37,304 nt of DNA from Muribaculaceae bacterium (lineage in GTDB: Bacteria > Bacteroidota > Bacteroidia > Bacteroidales > Muribaculaceae): assembly GCA_029061255.1 (NCBI GenBank), contig JAIDSL010000036.1, positions 1-37,304 of the forward strand. Reading direction: 5' to 3'. Below, one piece after another: positions 16,389-23,864 of this stretch (the first letter of the stretch is position 1; every line of letters starts with the position of its first letter). A program made the translations under genes and the position numbers. The notes under the pieces are model-generated. The model did not search any database, was not told where the DNA came from, and worked only from the letters and a program-made list of their open reading frames with translations.

Positions 16389-18779
16389 ATGAGACTTAAC
16401 TTAAAATCGGCACTGCTTGCCGCGACAGGAGCATTGCTGACATTATCAGCCCAAAGCATCTATGCAGCCGGCTCGAAATCGGCAGCCACAAATGAACCGG
16501 GTAAGTTTGAGGCAGGAAAAGGGACATTCCTTCTCAATGGCGAGCCATTCGTAGTAAAGGCCGCCGAACTGCATTATCCGCGTATTCCCCGCCCATACTG
16601 GGACCAGCGTATCAAGCTCTGCAAGGCACTCGGCATGAACACTATCTGCCTTTACACTTTCTGGAATGCCCACGAGCCTAAAGAGGATGAGTTTGACTTT
16701 ACCGGGCAAAACGACCTGAGAGAATTTATCAAGCTGTGTGAGGCAAACGATATGAAAGTGATCTTGCGTCCCGGTCCTTACGTCTGCGCCGAATGGGAAA
16801 TGGGTGGGCTCCCTTGGTGGCTTCTGAAGAAAAAAGACATCAAGCTCCGCGAGAACGACCCTTATTTCCTTGAGAGAGTTGATAAATTCCAAAAAGCTGT
16901 TGCCGACCAGGTGGGGGACCTTACCATAGCCGATGGAGGTCCGATCATTATGGTGCAGGTGGAAAATGAGTATGGATCATATGGCACCGACAAACCGTAT
17001 GTAGCCAATATCCGCGATATGCTTCGCAAGAACTTCGGCGAGAATGTCACGCTGTTCCAATGTGACTGGTCGTCAAACTTCACAGAGAATGGCCTTGACG
17101 ACCTTATCTGGACCATGAATTTCGGAACAGGAGCGAATATCGACCAGCAATTTGCCAAACTTAAGGAGTTGCGTCCCGAAAGTCCGCTGATGTGTTCGGA
17201 ATTCTGGAGCGGATGGTTTGACAAATGGGGGGCAAACCATGAGACTCGTCCATCTGAAGACATGATAGAAGGGATCGATGAGATGCTATCCAAAGGCATT
17301 TCCTTTAGCCTTTACATGACCCACGGAGGCACCAACTGGGGACACTGGGCCGGAGCCAATTCCCCGGGATTTGCTCCTGACGTGACATCATACGATTATG
17401 ATGCACCCATAAGTGAGAGTGGACAGGTCACTCATAAGTATATGGACCTTCGCAAGACCCTTGCCAAGTATCATGATGGCAAACTGCCCAATATTCCGGC
17501 TACTATCAAGCCTATTGAGGTGAAGAAATTTCAGTTTGAGACTGTAGCTCCACTCTTTGCAAATCTTCCGGAAGGGAAGAAGAGCCGCGACATCAAGACG
17601 ATGGAAGAATACGACCAAGGATTTGGAAGCATCCTTTACCGCACTACCCTGCCGGAGCTGAAGAATGGAGGAATCCTGACAATAAATGAGCCCCATGATT
17701 ACGTACAGGTGTTTGTGAACGACAAGTATGTCGGCACTGTCGACCGCCGCATGGGTGAAAAGAATGTGCAGCTCCCGGCTTGCCCGAAAGATGCCACGCT
17801 CGACATTCTTGTAGAGGCTATGGGACGCATCAATTTCGGACGCGCCATCAAGGACTTCAAAGGGATCACCGACAATGTGACTGTGACTGAAGACCGCAAC
17901 GGATATTCCTTCACTTGCGACTTGAAAAACTGGGAAGTATTCAATCTTGAGGATATCCCGGAATTCTATGAATCGATGGAGTATCTTCCTCTCGGGGCAT
18001 TTACCCCCGGAGAAGATGGCAGATTGCCTCGCGGCGTGTATAAAGGGACTTTCAACGTCAGCAAACCGTCTGACACATTCCTTGACTTTGAGACATGGGG
18101 AAAGGGTCTTGTGTATGTCAACGGTCATCCATTGGGACGCATCTGGGAGATTGGTCCGCAACAGACGCTGTATATGCCCGGATGTTGGCTTAAGAAGGGT
18201 GAGAATGAGATCATGGTGTTTGATATTCTTGGGCCAAAGGAGGCTAAGTCTGCGGGCTTGAAGGAGCCGAAACTCGACAACCTGCAGGTGAAAAAACCGG
18301 CTACGCATCGCGAAGAGGGTGAGACACTCGACCTGAACGGTGAGAAACCAGTGCTGACAGGGACTTTTGAGCCGGGCAACGGATGGCAGGAATTCAAATT
18401 TGCCGCTCCAGAGGAGGGACGTTACCTGTGCCTTGAGGCTGTAAGCTCACAGAATGGAAAGGAAGTGGCTTCTATAGCAGAATTCTATGTGCTTGATGAG
18501 GATGGCAACCGATTGTCGCGTGAGCCATGGACTGTCTATTATGCCGACAGCGAGGATACGAAGCGTAACAACAGGGCAGGCGACAAAGTGTTTGACCTTC
18601 AGGAGTCGACATATTGGAGCACGGAAAAGGGTGTTGCTTTCCCGCATTATCTTGTGATAGACCTCGGAGGAGAGAAGAAGATATCCGGAATTCAGTATCT
18701 GCCCCGTATGGAGAGCGATGTGCCTGGTGGAATCAAAGACTTCAAGGTCTATGTGAGCGAAAAAGCATTTAAGAAATAA
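16389..18779 (+). CDS. Secreted GH35 beta-galactosidase
   Basis: A 796-residue glycosidase with a signal peptide (~1-26, ending near YAA). The catalytic barrel (~35-350) starts at FLLNGEPFVVKAAELHYPRIP. The acid/base is Glu194 in VENEYGSY and the nucleophile Glu271 in CSEFWSGWFDKWG, both classic GH35. Beta-sandwich domains follow (~400-640), including FLDFETWGKGLVYVNGHPLGR. The C-terminus (~670-796) looks like an F5/8-type (discoidin) carbohydrate-binding module ending in KDFKVYVSEK. It probably removes terminal beta-galactose from host or plant glycans in the periplasm or at the surface. Last gene of a run with DPP III and the AlkD-like gene. Confidence 0.95.
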   Translation: MRLNLKSALLAATGALLTLSAQSIYAAGSKSAATNEPGKFEAGKGTFLLNGEPFVVKAAELHYPRIPRPYWDQRIKLCKALGMNTICLYTFWNAHEPKEDEFDFTGQNDLREFIKLCEANDMKVILRPGPYVCAEWEMGGLPWWLLKKKDIKLRENDPYFLERVDKFQKAVADQVGDLTIADGGPIIMVQVENEYGSYGTDKPYVANIRDMLRKNFGENVTLFQCDWSSNFTENGLDDLIWTMNFGTGANIDQQFAKLKELRPESPLMCSEFWSGWFDKWGANHETRPSEDMIEGIDEMLSKGISFSLYMTHGGTNWGHWAGANSPGFAPDVTSYDYDAPISESGQVTHKYMDLRKTLAKYHDGKLPNIPATIKPIEVKKFQFETVAPLFANLPEGKKSRDIKTMEEYDQGFGSILYRTTLPELKNGGILTINEPHDYVQVFVNDKYVGTVDRRMGEKNVQLPACPKDATLDILVEAMGRINFGRAIKDFKGITDNVTVTEDRNGYSFTCDLKNWEVFNLEDIPEFYESMEYLPLGAFTPGEDGRLPRGVYKGTFNVSKPSDTFLDFETWGKGLVYVNGHPLGRIWEIGPQQTLYMPGCWLKKGENEIMVFDILGPKEAKSAGLKEPKLDNLQVKKPATHREEGETLDLNGEKPVLTGTFEPGNGWQEFKFAAPEEGRYLCLEAVSSQNGKEVASIAEFYVLDEDGNRLSREPWTVYYADSEDTKRNNRAGDKVFDLQESTYWSTEKGVAFPHYLVIDLGGEKKISGIQYLPRMESDVPGGIKDFKVYVSEKAFKK

Positions 18780-18789
18780 TGCATCATTC

Positions 18790-18906
18790 TTAATTCATAA
18801 TTCATAATTCATAATTCATAATGCATAATCCTGTCAATCCATTATAAAAAATGCATAACCAAGATTCTCGTTGATTATGCATTATGCATTATGAATTATG
18901 CATTTT
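18790..18906. repeat. Inverted pair of ATGCATAAT-type arrays at a convergent junction
   Basis: The left arm (18790-18829) reads ATTCATAAT x4 then ATGCATAAT. The right arm (~18873-18906) reads the complement (ATTATGCAT, ATTATGAATT). Together they can fold into a long AU-rich hairpin between GH35 (+) and dprA (-), possibly a bidirectional terminator. Confidence 0.85.
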
Positions 18907-18909
18907 TGA

Positions 18910-20031
18910 TCAATAAGGGATTAGGGCGAAGCGGTTGCCGGGGAGGCGTTCGAGGATGCCGTCGAATTCCATTTCGCCGAGGGAGGCCATCAATTCATGG
19001 ATGGAGATACCGGTCCGCTCCCGAATAGCATCTACGGGCATTGGTTGTTGACTGAAACGCAATGCATCGTAGATGCTTTTTTCTTTCCCCGTCAGTTCAG
19101 GAAAGAGGTCGCGCTGCTTAGGAGGCATTTTGACGCTCTTTGGCTGCCATCCAAGCATAGATATCATCTCAGCAGCAGAACCCGCCATAAGAGCCTTCTG
19201 GCTTCGAATAAGGCGATTGCAACCGGCACTCATCTCATCCCCTATTCTGCCCGGGAGAGCAAGCAATTCCCTCCCATAAGAGGATGCTACAGCTGCCGTA
19301 GACATTGCTCCCCCCTTCTCAGCCGATTCTGCCACGAGCACAGCATCTGTCATAGTGGCAACTATGCGGTTCCGCTCAAGGAAACGGCTTCTGTATGGCG
19401 TGACACCTGAAGGATATTCTGATACGATGGCTCCCCCTGCAGCAATAATACGGCGAGCAAGATCTCGATTTACGGCAGGATAAATGGTATTCAGGCCATG
19501 TGCAACCACTGCAACAGTTGGCAGCCCGGCTTTCAAGGCAGCTTCATGGGCAGCCGAATCTATGCCGAGAGCAAGCCCACTCACTATGACAAGCCCGGGG
19601 AAATATGGAGCCATGTCCTCGACGAGCGACGATACATATCTTACTCCATAGGAAGTGGCATGGCGCGTGCCCACGATGCTGAACATATTATCTGCATCAA
19701 GGTCAGCACTGCCAAGGCGATATAGTGTCAGCGGAGCCTTGTCAATGTCAGTAAGTCTCGAGGGATAGTCGTCGTCAGTGATGGAAAGCGACGTTATGCC
19801 GTGCCGCTCCATAAACTCGGTTTCTTTCCTTGCTTTGAAAAGAGCCTCATCACGCACCATCTTATCCACGACCGGGGAGCTTTTCACCCCTAATCGTCCC
19901 GCCAGTTCTTGCTGAGATGATGAGAAGAACTCCTCTACCGTCACCCCTGCCTCCTCCATATGGCGCACCAATGATGCGTCCATACCGGGCACGAACGACA
20001 AAGCAATCCCAAGAAATCTGTGTGTCTCCAC
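18910..20031 (-). CDS. dprA: DNA-processing protein DprA
   Basis: A 373-residue single-strand-DNA-binding protein that loads RecA on incoming DNA during transformation. It has an N-terminal helix-hairpin-helix-like region, then a Rossmann-like core with FSIVGTRHATSYG, IVSGLALGIDSAAH, AVVAHGLNTIYPAVN, AIVSEYPSG and FLERNRIVA...AEKGGAMSTA, which are classic DprA motifs. The C-terminus (~310-373) is a DML1-like winged helix (MPVDAIRERTGISIHELMAS). The open frame extends upstream to an ATG at 20139, but that part overlaps the thioesterase gene and is not conserved. I chose GTG at 20031, 1 base after the thioesterase stop, giving the usual length. Last gene of a four-gene operon. Confidence 0.93.
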   Translation of the reverse strand: METHRFLGIALSFVPGMDASLVRHMEEAGVTVEEFFSSSQQELAGRLGVKSSPVVDKMVRDEALFKARKETEFMERHGITSLSITDDDYPSRLTDIDKAPLTLYRLGSADLDADNMFSIVGTRHATSYGVRYVSSLVEDMAPYFPGLVIVSGLALGIDSAAHEAALKAGLPTVAVVAHGLNTIYPAVNRDLARRIIAAGGAIVSEYPSGVTPYRSRFLERNRIVATMTDAVLVAESAEKGGAMSTAAVASSYGRELLALPGRIGDEMSAGCNRLIRSQKALMAGSAAEMISMLGWQPKSVKMPPKQRDLFPELTGKEKSIYDALRFSQQPMPVDAIRERTGISIHELMASLGEMEFDGILERLPGNRFALIPY

Positions 20032-20032
20032 G

Positions 20033-20455
20033 TCAGTTGATATATTTGGCGAAGATCTTGGCAAGTTCATCGCCACGTGAAAGCTTGCCATTCTTGAGCA
20101 CCACGACGTTGACCAGACCCTGGCACACGAGCTCTCCACCGGGGCGCATGATATCTTGATGGAAAATAAAGCGGGGACCCTTTCTTTCGAGGCGTATGCA
20201 TGAAAGGAAAGTCTCGTCGCCTCTGAGCGACGATATATACTCGATCTCCACTTTTCTCACCACGGCATCTATGCCCTGATTGTGCATCTCCACAAAAGAC
20301 AAGCCTGCATCGTGGCAGAATTTATGGCGTGTGTGCTCCATATAGTGGAGATAATTGGCATTATTGACAATCTGCTCGCAGTCGAGCTCATAGTCGCGCA
20401 CCTCCATCTCCATGATGAAGCAATATTTACGGTTTGTATTTTTTAAAATTCTCAT
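20033..20455 (-). CDS. Hotdog-fold acyl thioesterase (YbgC/FadM-like)
   Basis: A 140-residue protein of the 4-hydroxybenzoyl-CoA thioesterase family. YELDCEQIVNNANYLHYMEHTRHKF matches the active-site loop and long helix of YbgC/FadM-type enzymes, and a later part VVRKVEIEYISSLRGDETFLS gives the central strands. Likely hydrolyses acyl-CoA or acyl-ACP in the cytoplasm; the substrate is unknown. The start at 20455 lies 2 bases after the previous stop; an ATG at 20413 (MEMEVRDYELD) is also possible and gives a more family-like N-terminus. The stop is 1 base before the dprA GTG. Confidence 0.85.
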   Translation of the reverse strand: MRILKNTNRKYCFIMEMEVRDYELDCEQIVNNANYLHYMEHTRHKFCHDAGLSFVEMHNQGIDAVVRKVEIEYISSLRGDETFLSCIRLERKGPRFIFHQDIMRPGGELVCQGLVNVVVLKNGKLSRGDELAKIFAKYIN

Positions 20456-20457
20456 TT

Positions 20458-20922
20458 TTAAAATCTTGGAATGTAAAGGACACTTAAAGGGGAATCCTTG
20501 AAGAAAATCACATCATACTGGGCAGTAGACTTTCGCTTCATAATATTTGATTCCAACAACGAGAATCTACCACTTTCTATCCAAGTCTTATCCTTTTCAA
20601 ATGGTTCTTCCGGGTTTGCAGGCCTGAATATATGCACCACATAGCGATCTTGTTGTTTTTCGACACTATGATGCAGAAGATTCGCCACCATTTCAGATGC
20701 AAACATATAGTTTACAAAAAGGAAGAACGCCATAGTGGGAATAATTGTAAGGATGACAATGAATCCGAAAATCAGATAGCGGATGTCGACAAAGCATCCA
20801 ATAGCAATGAGTATAATACCGATCAAAGAGACAATCCAAATAGACCATCCTGTGGATGGATTGCAAATTAGAGTCTTGAAAATTGTGTTTCGGCTGACAG
20901 TGAAAGGTTGAGAGGTATCCAT
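20458..20922 (-). CDS. Hypothetical two-helix membrane protein
   Basis: A 154-residue protein I do not recognise. Two adjacent hydrophobic segments (~27-47 and ~50-73) would form a helical hairpin in the membrane, with a polar C-terminal domain of ~80 residues (HSVEKQQDRYVVHIFRP, KRKSTAQYDVIFFKDSP) that looks beta-rich. This layout resembles small bacterial proteins with a YcxB-like arrangement, but the match is not strong enough to name. It lies 17 bases after the Ntn hydrolase and 2 bases before the thioesterase, so it is probably co-transcribed. Confidence 0.65.
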   Translation of the reverse strand: MDTSQPFTVSRNTIFKTLICNPSTGWSIWIVSLIGIILIAIGCFVDIRYLIFGFIVILTIIPTMAFFLFVNYMFASEMVANLLHHSVEKQQDRYVVHIFRPANPEEPFEKDKTWIESGRFSLLESNIMKRKSTAQYDVIFFKDSPLSVLYIPRF

Positions 20923-20939
20923 GATTTTTCACCGGGAGT

Positions 20940-22070
20940 CTACTTATCAAGTTTTCTTTTGTCCCGGAATTTTTGATAAATTAATAGGTTTTGTTTAGGT
21001 ATGGTCTGAAGGTAGCCTGTCCCTTCAGGATTTCTAAGTGTTGACAGTCTGATATATTTATCTCCATTGCCGTAGTGCTTGGGAAAGACCTCATCACGAC
21101 GTTTTTTTGATAGGTCTGATGCCTTGGAATGTCCGTTTGGCTGAATGCCTCTTAGATCCGGGTCCACTCCATCAGGACCTTCCGTAACAGCATAGATATC
21201 GGCACATGGGGGATAACCAAGTCCTGTCCACATCACATATTCCTTACCTGCGTCTTTAGGAACACCATCATCTGAAGGGACGCATCCCTCAATGACAATT
21301 GTGGCACAAGATTTATATCTGGGAATGAAGTCCTGGTCGATAATCCACCCTTCTTCAAGGCCGTCAGCCATATCTTTGCCGAAGAGGCTATGGTAGAAGG
21401 TTCTGGAAAGTGTCTCAGTCAGGAATTCAGGAGTCACGTCTTTATTTTCAGCAGCCGGACGGAGATGATGGAGTGCATTAGCCTCTCTCACAAAACCGAA
21501 TCCTTCATTCGGACGCCCACAATGGCTGTAGTTGGTGCGCACGAGCATGTGCTCAGGAGCATCGGCAAGGTCAATGCGGATGTAGGAGTGATTGTTGGTC
21601 TCGAAATATGCACCGGCGCCGGTAGCGTCGATTACCCCGAAATTCGCCTCCACACCCATCGGGCGGGGCAGAGAGTCGAGAAGGCGCGCAAAGTCGTCGA
21701 CAGTAGAGCATGTACGCAACGCTTTTGTCATCACAAAGCCCTCCTTGTCCATGTCTTTCTCCGGCACCTTATCGTCCTTTAGATTGTAGGAGGCTGTGTT
21801 CATGATAGCGAAACCCTCGCTGTTGAATCCGGTCCAACATTCCTTGAGATTTTTATCAGAAGCGTTGAAAAGTCCGGTATATCCGAAGCCTTCCGGGCCC
21901 GGCGCGACATACTCCACCTTATTGTCGATTGAAGAGGTGTCACGATGTTTCCACAGCATCGGGCGTCCATACGGACTCAGCTCAGCACCGATAATGGCAC
22001 TGGTGCAAGCTATTGACGGAGAGAAATATCCCGCCAGAAAACAAAGTAATATGCAAATGCGTTGTTTCAT
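20940..22070 (-). CDS. Exported Ntn hydrolase (linear amide C-N hydrolase type)
   Basis: A 376-residue protein. The signal peptide (residues 1-21) ends directly at Cys22 in IACTSAIIGAELSPYGRPMLWKHRD, the pattern of Ntn hydrolases whose Cys becomes the N-terminal nucleophile (choloylglycine hydrolase, acyl-CoA:6-APA acyltransferase and related groups). Further family-like segments are GFNSEGFAIMNTASY, FGVIDATGAGAYFE and LVRTNYS. It likely cleaves a linear amide bond in the periplasm; substrate unknown, and bile-salt hydrolase is not supported. I use ATG 22070 because the in-frame ATG at 22106 lies in the -33 box of the promoter. First gene of the operon ending in dprA. Confidence 0.85.
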   Translation of the reverse strand: MKQRICILLCFLAGYFSPSIACTSAIIGAELSPYGRPMLWKHRDTSSIDNKVEYVAPGPEGFGYTGLFNASDKNLKECWTGFNSEGFAIMNTASYNLKDDKVPEKDMDKEGFVMTKALRTCSTVDDFARLLDSLPRPMGVEANFGVIDATGAGAYFETNNHSYIRIDLADAPEHMLVRTNYSHCGRPNEGFGFVREANALHHLRPAAENKDVTPEFLTETLSRTFYHSLFGKDMADGLEEGWIIDQDFIPRYKSCATIVIEGCVPSDDGVPKDAGKEYVMWTGLGYPPCADIYAVTEGPDGVDPDLRGIQPNGHSKASDLSKKRRDEVFPKHYGNGDKYIRLSTLRNPEGTGYLQTIPKQNLLIYQKFRDKRKLDK

Positions 22071-22075
22071 TGATG

Positions 22076-22107
22076 CGAAGATAATAAAAAAAAATTTAAT
22101 ATTCAAA
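22076..22107 (-). promoter_or_regulatory. Promoter of the Ntn hydrolase-dprA operon
   Basis: Minus strand: TTTG (22104-22107), 20 bases, TATCTTCG (22076-22083), one mismatch to TAnnTTTG. The -7 box ends 5 bases before the ATG at 22070, so the transcript would be leaderless or nearly so. Confidence 0.7.
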
Positions 22108-22142
22108 TTTTAGCAGGCTAAAATTTGGAGGGATGAATAGTA

Positions 22143-22229
22143 CTACCCCTCCGGGGTAGATGTGGGAGGATGCGGCATGTCCCTGGGCCAAAGGCCCAGG
22201 GTTAACAAGATAATTGCCCTCCGGGCAAT
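22143..22229. repeat. Composite TCC-loop hairpin element, copy 2
   Basis: Three hairpins: CTACCCC-TCC-GGGGTAG (22143-22159), CCCTGGGCC-AAA-GGCCCAGGG (22181-22201), ATTGCCC-TCC-GGGCAAT (22213-22229). Same order and total length (87 bases) as 8788-8874 but with different stems. It lies between the divergent Ntn hydrolase and DUF4250 genes. Confidence 0.85.
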
Positions 22230-22270
22230 CTCGGATTGAATTATAAACTTTAACTTTAAAAAAGATAGAT

Positions 22271-22450
22271 ATGGAAATGATGCCTAAGGATCCGGTGATG
22301 TTGATGAGTTTTGTCAACATGAAGCTCCGGGATGAATATCGCACACTTGAAGATTTCTGCACAGCCTATGGGTTGACTGAAGCAAAACTGAAGGCCCAGA
22401 TGGAGGCAGCCGGCTTCGAATGGCTCCCCGGGATACGTCAATTCCGTTAA
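22271..22450 (+). CDS. DUF4250-domain small protein
   Basis: A 59-residue protein, MEMMPKDPVMLMSFVN at the start and ending WLPGIRQFR. The pattern MxPKDPxMLxSxVNxKLRDEY, then a helix-turn-helix-like segment (LEDFCTAYGLTEAKLKAQMEAAGF) and a final QFR, matches DUF4250 (PF14056), a family of unknown function. The start region is A-rich (TTAAAAAAGATAGAT), as usual in this phylum; ATG 22277 or 22280 cannot be excluded as start. It is the only plus-strand gene between two minus-strand operons, and its mRNA probably runs to the terminator at 22630-22664. Confidence 0.85.
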   Translation: MEMMPKDPVMLMSFVNMKLRDEYRTLEDFCTAYGLTEAKLKAQMEAAGFEWLPGIRQFR

Positions 22451-22482
22451 GGGAGCGTTAAAAACACAATGATAATGTTAAA

Positions 22483-22629
22483 ATGCCAACTTAAGCCAAC
22501 CATTTGGCATAGAAAGGCGTTACACTAATACAAAAACAAAAAGCAATATGGCGAAGCATTCCGGTTTCGTGAGAAAGTGAGAATGCGGTTTTAAGTTTAG
22601 TTAGATATAGTTTATAGTGGAATCGTGAG
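22483..22629 (+). other. Structured 3' region of the DUF4250 transcript, possible small RNA
   Basis: Between the DUF4250 stop and the terminator lie two stem-loops: ATGCCAA/TTGGCAT (22483-22510), and GCATTC/GAATGC (22556-22586) with an inner TTTC-GTGA-GAAA. A ten-codon ORF (MAKHSGFVRK, 22548-22580) with an A-rich start region overlaps the second one. I see no promoter inside, so this may be a 3' UTR, a processed small RNA or a tiny gene. It matches no RNA family I can name. Confidence 0.4.
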
Positions 22630-22664
22630 GGAGAGTCGCTGAGTTAGCGGCTCTCCTTTTTTTT
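22630..22664 (+). terminator. Rho-independent terminator after DUF4250
   Basis: An 11-bp stem GGAGAGTCGCT/AGCGGCTCTCC (one T-G pair), loop GAGTT, then eight T. The clearest terminator in the window. Confidence 0.92.
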
Positions 22665-22665
22665 A

Positions 22666-22862
22666 ATGCATAATTTTTTTAATGCATAATTCATAATTCA
22701 TAATCCATAATTTCCAGCTTTTGGAAAACAAAAATGCATAATTCATAATCGAGCTACCGAATTATGAATTATGCATTATGAATTATGCATTTTGCATTAT
22801 GAATTATGCATTATGAATTATGCATTTTGCATTTTGCATTATGAATTATGCATTATGCATTA
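22666..22862. repeat. Long inverted ATGCATAAT-type array at a convergent junction
   Basis: The left part (22666-22751) carries ATGCATAAT/ATTCATAAT units in two blocks; the right part (22760-22862) carries the complementary orientation (ATTATGAATT, ATTATGCATT, TGCATTTTGC). About twenty units in all, filling the gap between the DUF4250 terminator and the stop of the GYF_2 gene. No gene is seen here. Confidence 0.9.
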
Positions 22863-23288
22863 TCAGGGAAGGAGTAGGAATCCGATTAGTACGACTATAA
22901 GGCAAACTACGTAGAGGAGTATCGGCAGGGCCTTTGGGAAGTGCTGTTGCTGCGGGTCGGGGAAGTTTTCCTTTGTCAGCTTAATGCCGGATTTCCTTAC
23001 AATCCCCCTTGCCATAGGGGGCAACTGATTGAGCAGCCGCTCATGCTCCTCCTCATCATTTGACTTGATATGCGTCGGATCGGCAAATCCGGCATATTTC
23101 TGAGAAGGGAGCGTGCCCGAAAGGCGCTGTCGGAAATAACGGCATATGTCAGGCACATCTGAAGCCAAAGCCCAGTCCGGCATTCCCTTACACCATACAT
23201 AAGTGTCGGGACGCACACCTTCCTTGACCATGTCTTCGAGGTCCATCGGGCCATACTGATGCCCATCAATCATTGCAAAATACTTCAT
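22863..23288 (-). CDS. GYF_2-domain protein with C-terminal membrane anchor
   Basis: A 141-residue protein. The N-terminal ~45 residues (YFAMIDGHQYGPMDLEDM, then TYVWCKGMPDWALASDVPD) are a GYF_2 domain (DUF4339), a small fold thought to bind proline-rich or other peptides. A charged middle follows (~50-110), and a single hydrophobic helix (~121-139) ends the protein, as in a tail-anchored protein. It starts 1 base after the stop of the next GYF_2 gene and is the last gene of the secA run. Function unknown. Confidence 0.85.
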   Translation of the reverse strand: MKYFAMIDGHQYGPMDLEDMVKEGVRPDTYVWCKGMPDWALASDVPDICRYFRQRLSGTLPSQKYAGFADPTHIKSNDEEEHERLLNQLPPMARGIVRKSGIKLTKENFPDPQQQHFPKALPILLYVVCLIVVLIGFLLLP

Positions 23289-23289
23289 C

Positions 23290-23862
23290 TCAATAATTCA
23301 TCAATGAAGCCACCGAGAATATCTTGAAAATCGAGAGAATATTAATGATAAGACCCAAACCGGACAGCACAAAAGATACTATGCAAAGAGTCTTACATGT
23401 AGACCAAGCACTCTGCGCTGTGAATTTATCACCATATCTCATTGCATTCTCCGCCTTGGAAGCATTAGAGATGGCAAAGCATCCCACGATACCTCCAATA
23501 CAGGAGAATAGGAAACCGACTACAGTTGCCACAATGGCAAGTGTTTTCCAATTTACGTTTGGGTTCATATACCCCTGCCCCTGATTTGGATTGTTGAACG
23601 CCCCATATTGCTGCTTAGGATATTGGTTTGCAGCCGGCTCCGCCGGACGAGCATAAGAGCCAAAAGCAGACTCATTTTCGTCAATCCGGGTTCTGTTGGC
23701 AAAGAGGGGAGCAAGTTCCGGGACAGAATCTGCCCTGGACCAGTCGGCCATGCCGGCAGTCCAGACCAGAGTAGAGGGCTCGATACCTTTCTCAGAGAGT
23801 TGAGCCAATGTAAGAGGTCCGACACGGTTGTCGTCGACCACTATATAATATTCTTTCTCCAT
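23290..23862 (-). CDS. GYF_2 plus CD225/dispanin-like membrane protein
   Basis: A 190-residue protein. The N-terminal GYF_2 domain (YYIVVDDNRVGPLTLAQL, then STLVWTAGMADWSRADSVPEL) is followed by a Gln/Asn/Pro-rich linker (~70-100). A two-helix membrane region follows (~105-130 and ~155-180) with the pattern IGGIVGCFAISNASKAENAMRYGD between them, which resembles the CD225/dispanin family. GYF_2 with such a region recurs in Bacteroidetes; the function is unknown. The open frame begins with GTG at 23868, overlapping the secA stop; the ATG at 23862, 2 bases after that stop, is the better start. Confidence 0.85.
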   Translation of the reverse strand: MEKEYYIVVDDNRVGPLTLAQLSEKGIEPSTLVWTAGMADWSRADSVPELAPLFANRTRIDENESAFGSYARPAEPAANQYPKQQYGAFNNPNQGQGYMNPNVNWKTLAIVATVVGFLFSCIGGIVGCFAISNASKAENAMRYGDKFTAQSAWSTCKTLCIVSFVLSGLGLIINILSIFKIFSVASLMNY

Positions 23863-23864
23863 TA

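Noticed and set aside
20032-20139. N-terminal extension of DprA
   Set aside because: Fully overlaps the thioesterase gene and gives residues unlike DprA; GTG 20031 fits the family length.
22666-22862. Possible CRISPR array
   Set aside because: Units are 8-9 bp with no unique spacers and no cas genes; it is a minisatellite.
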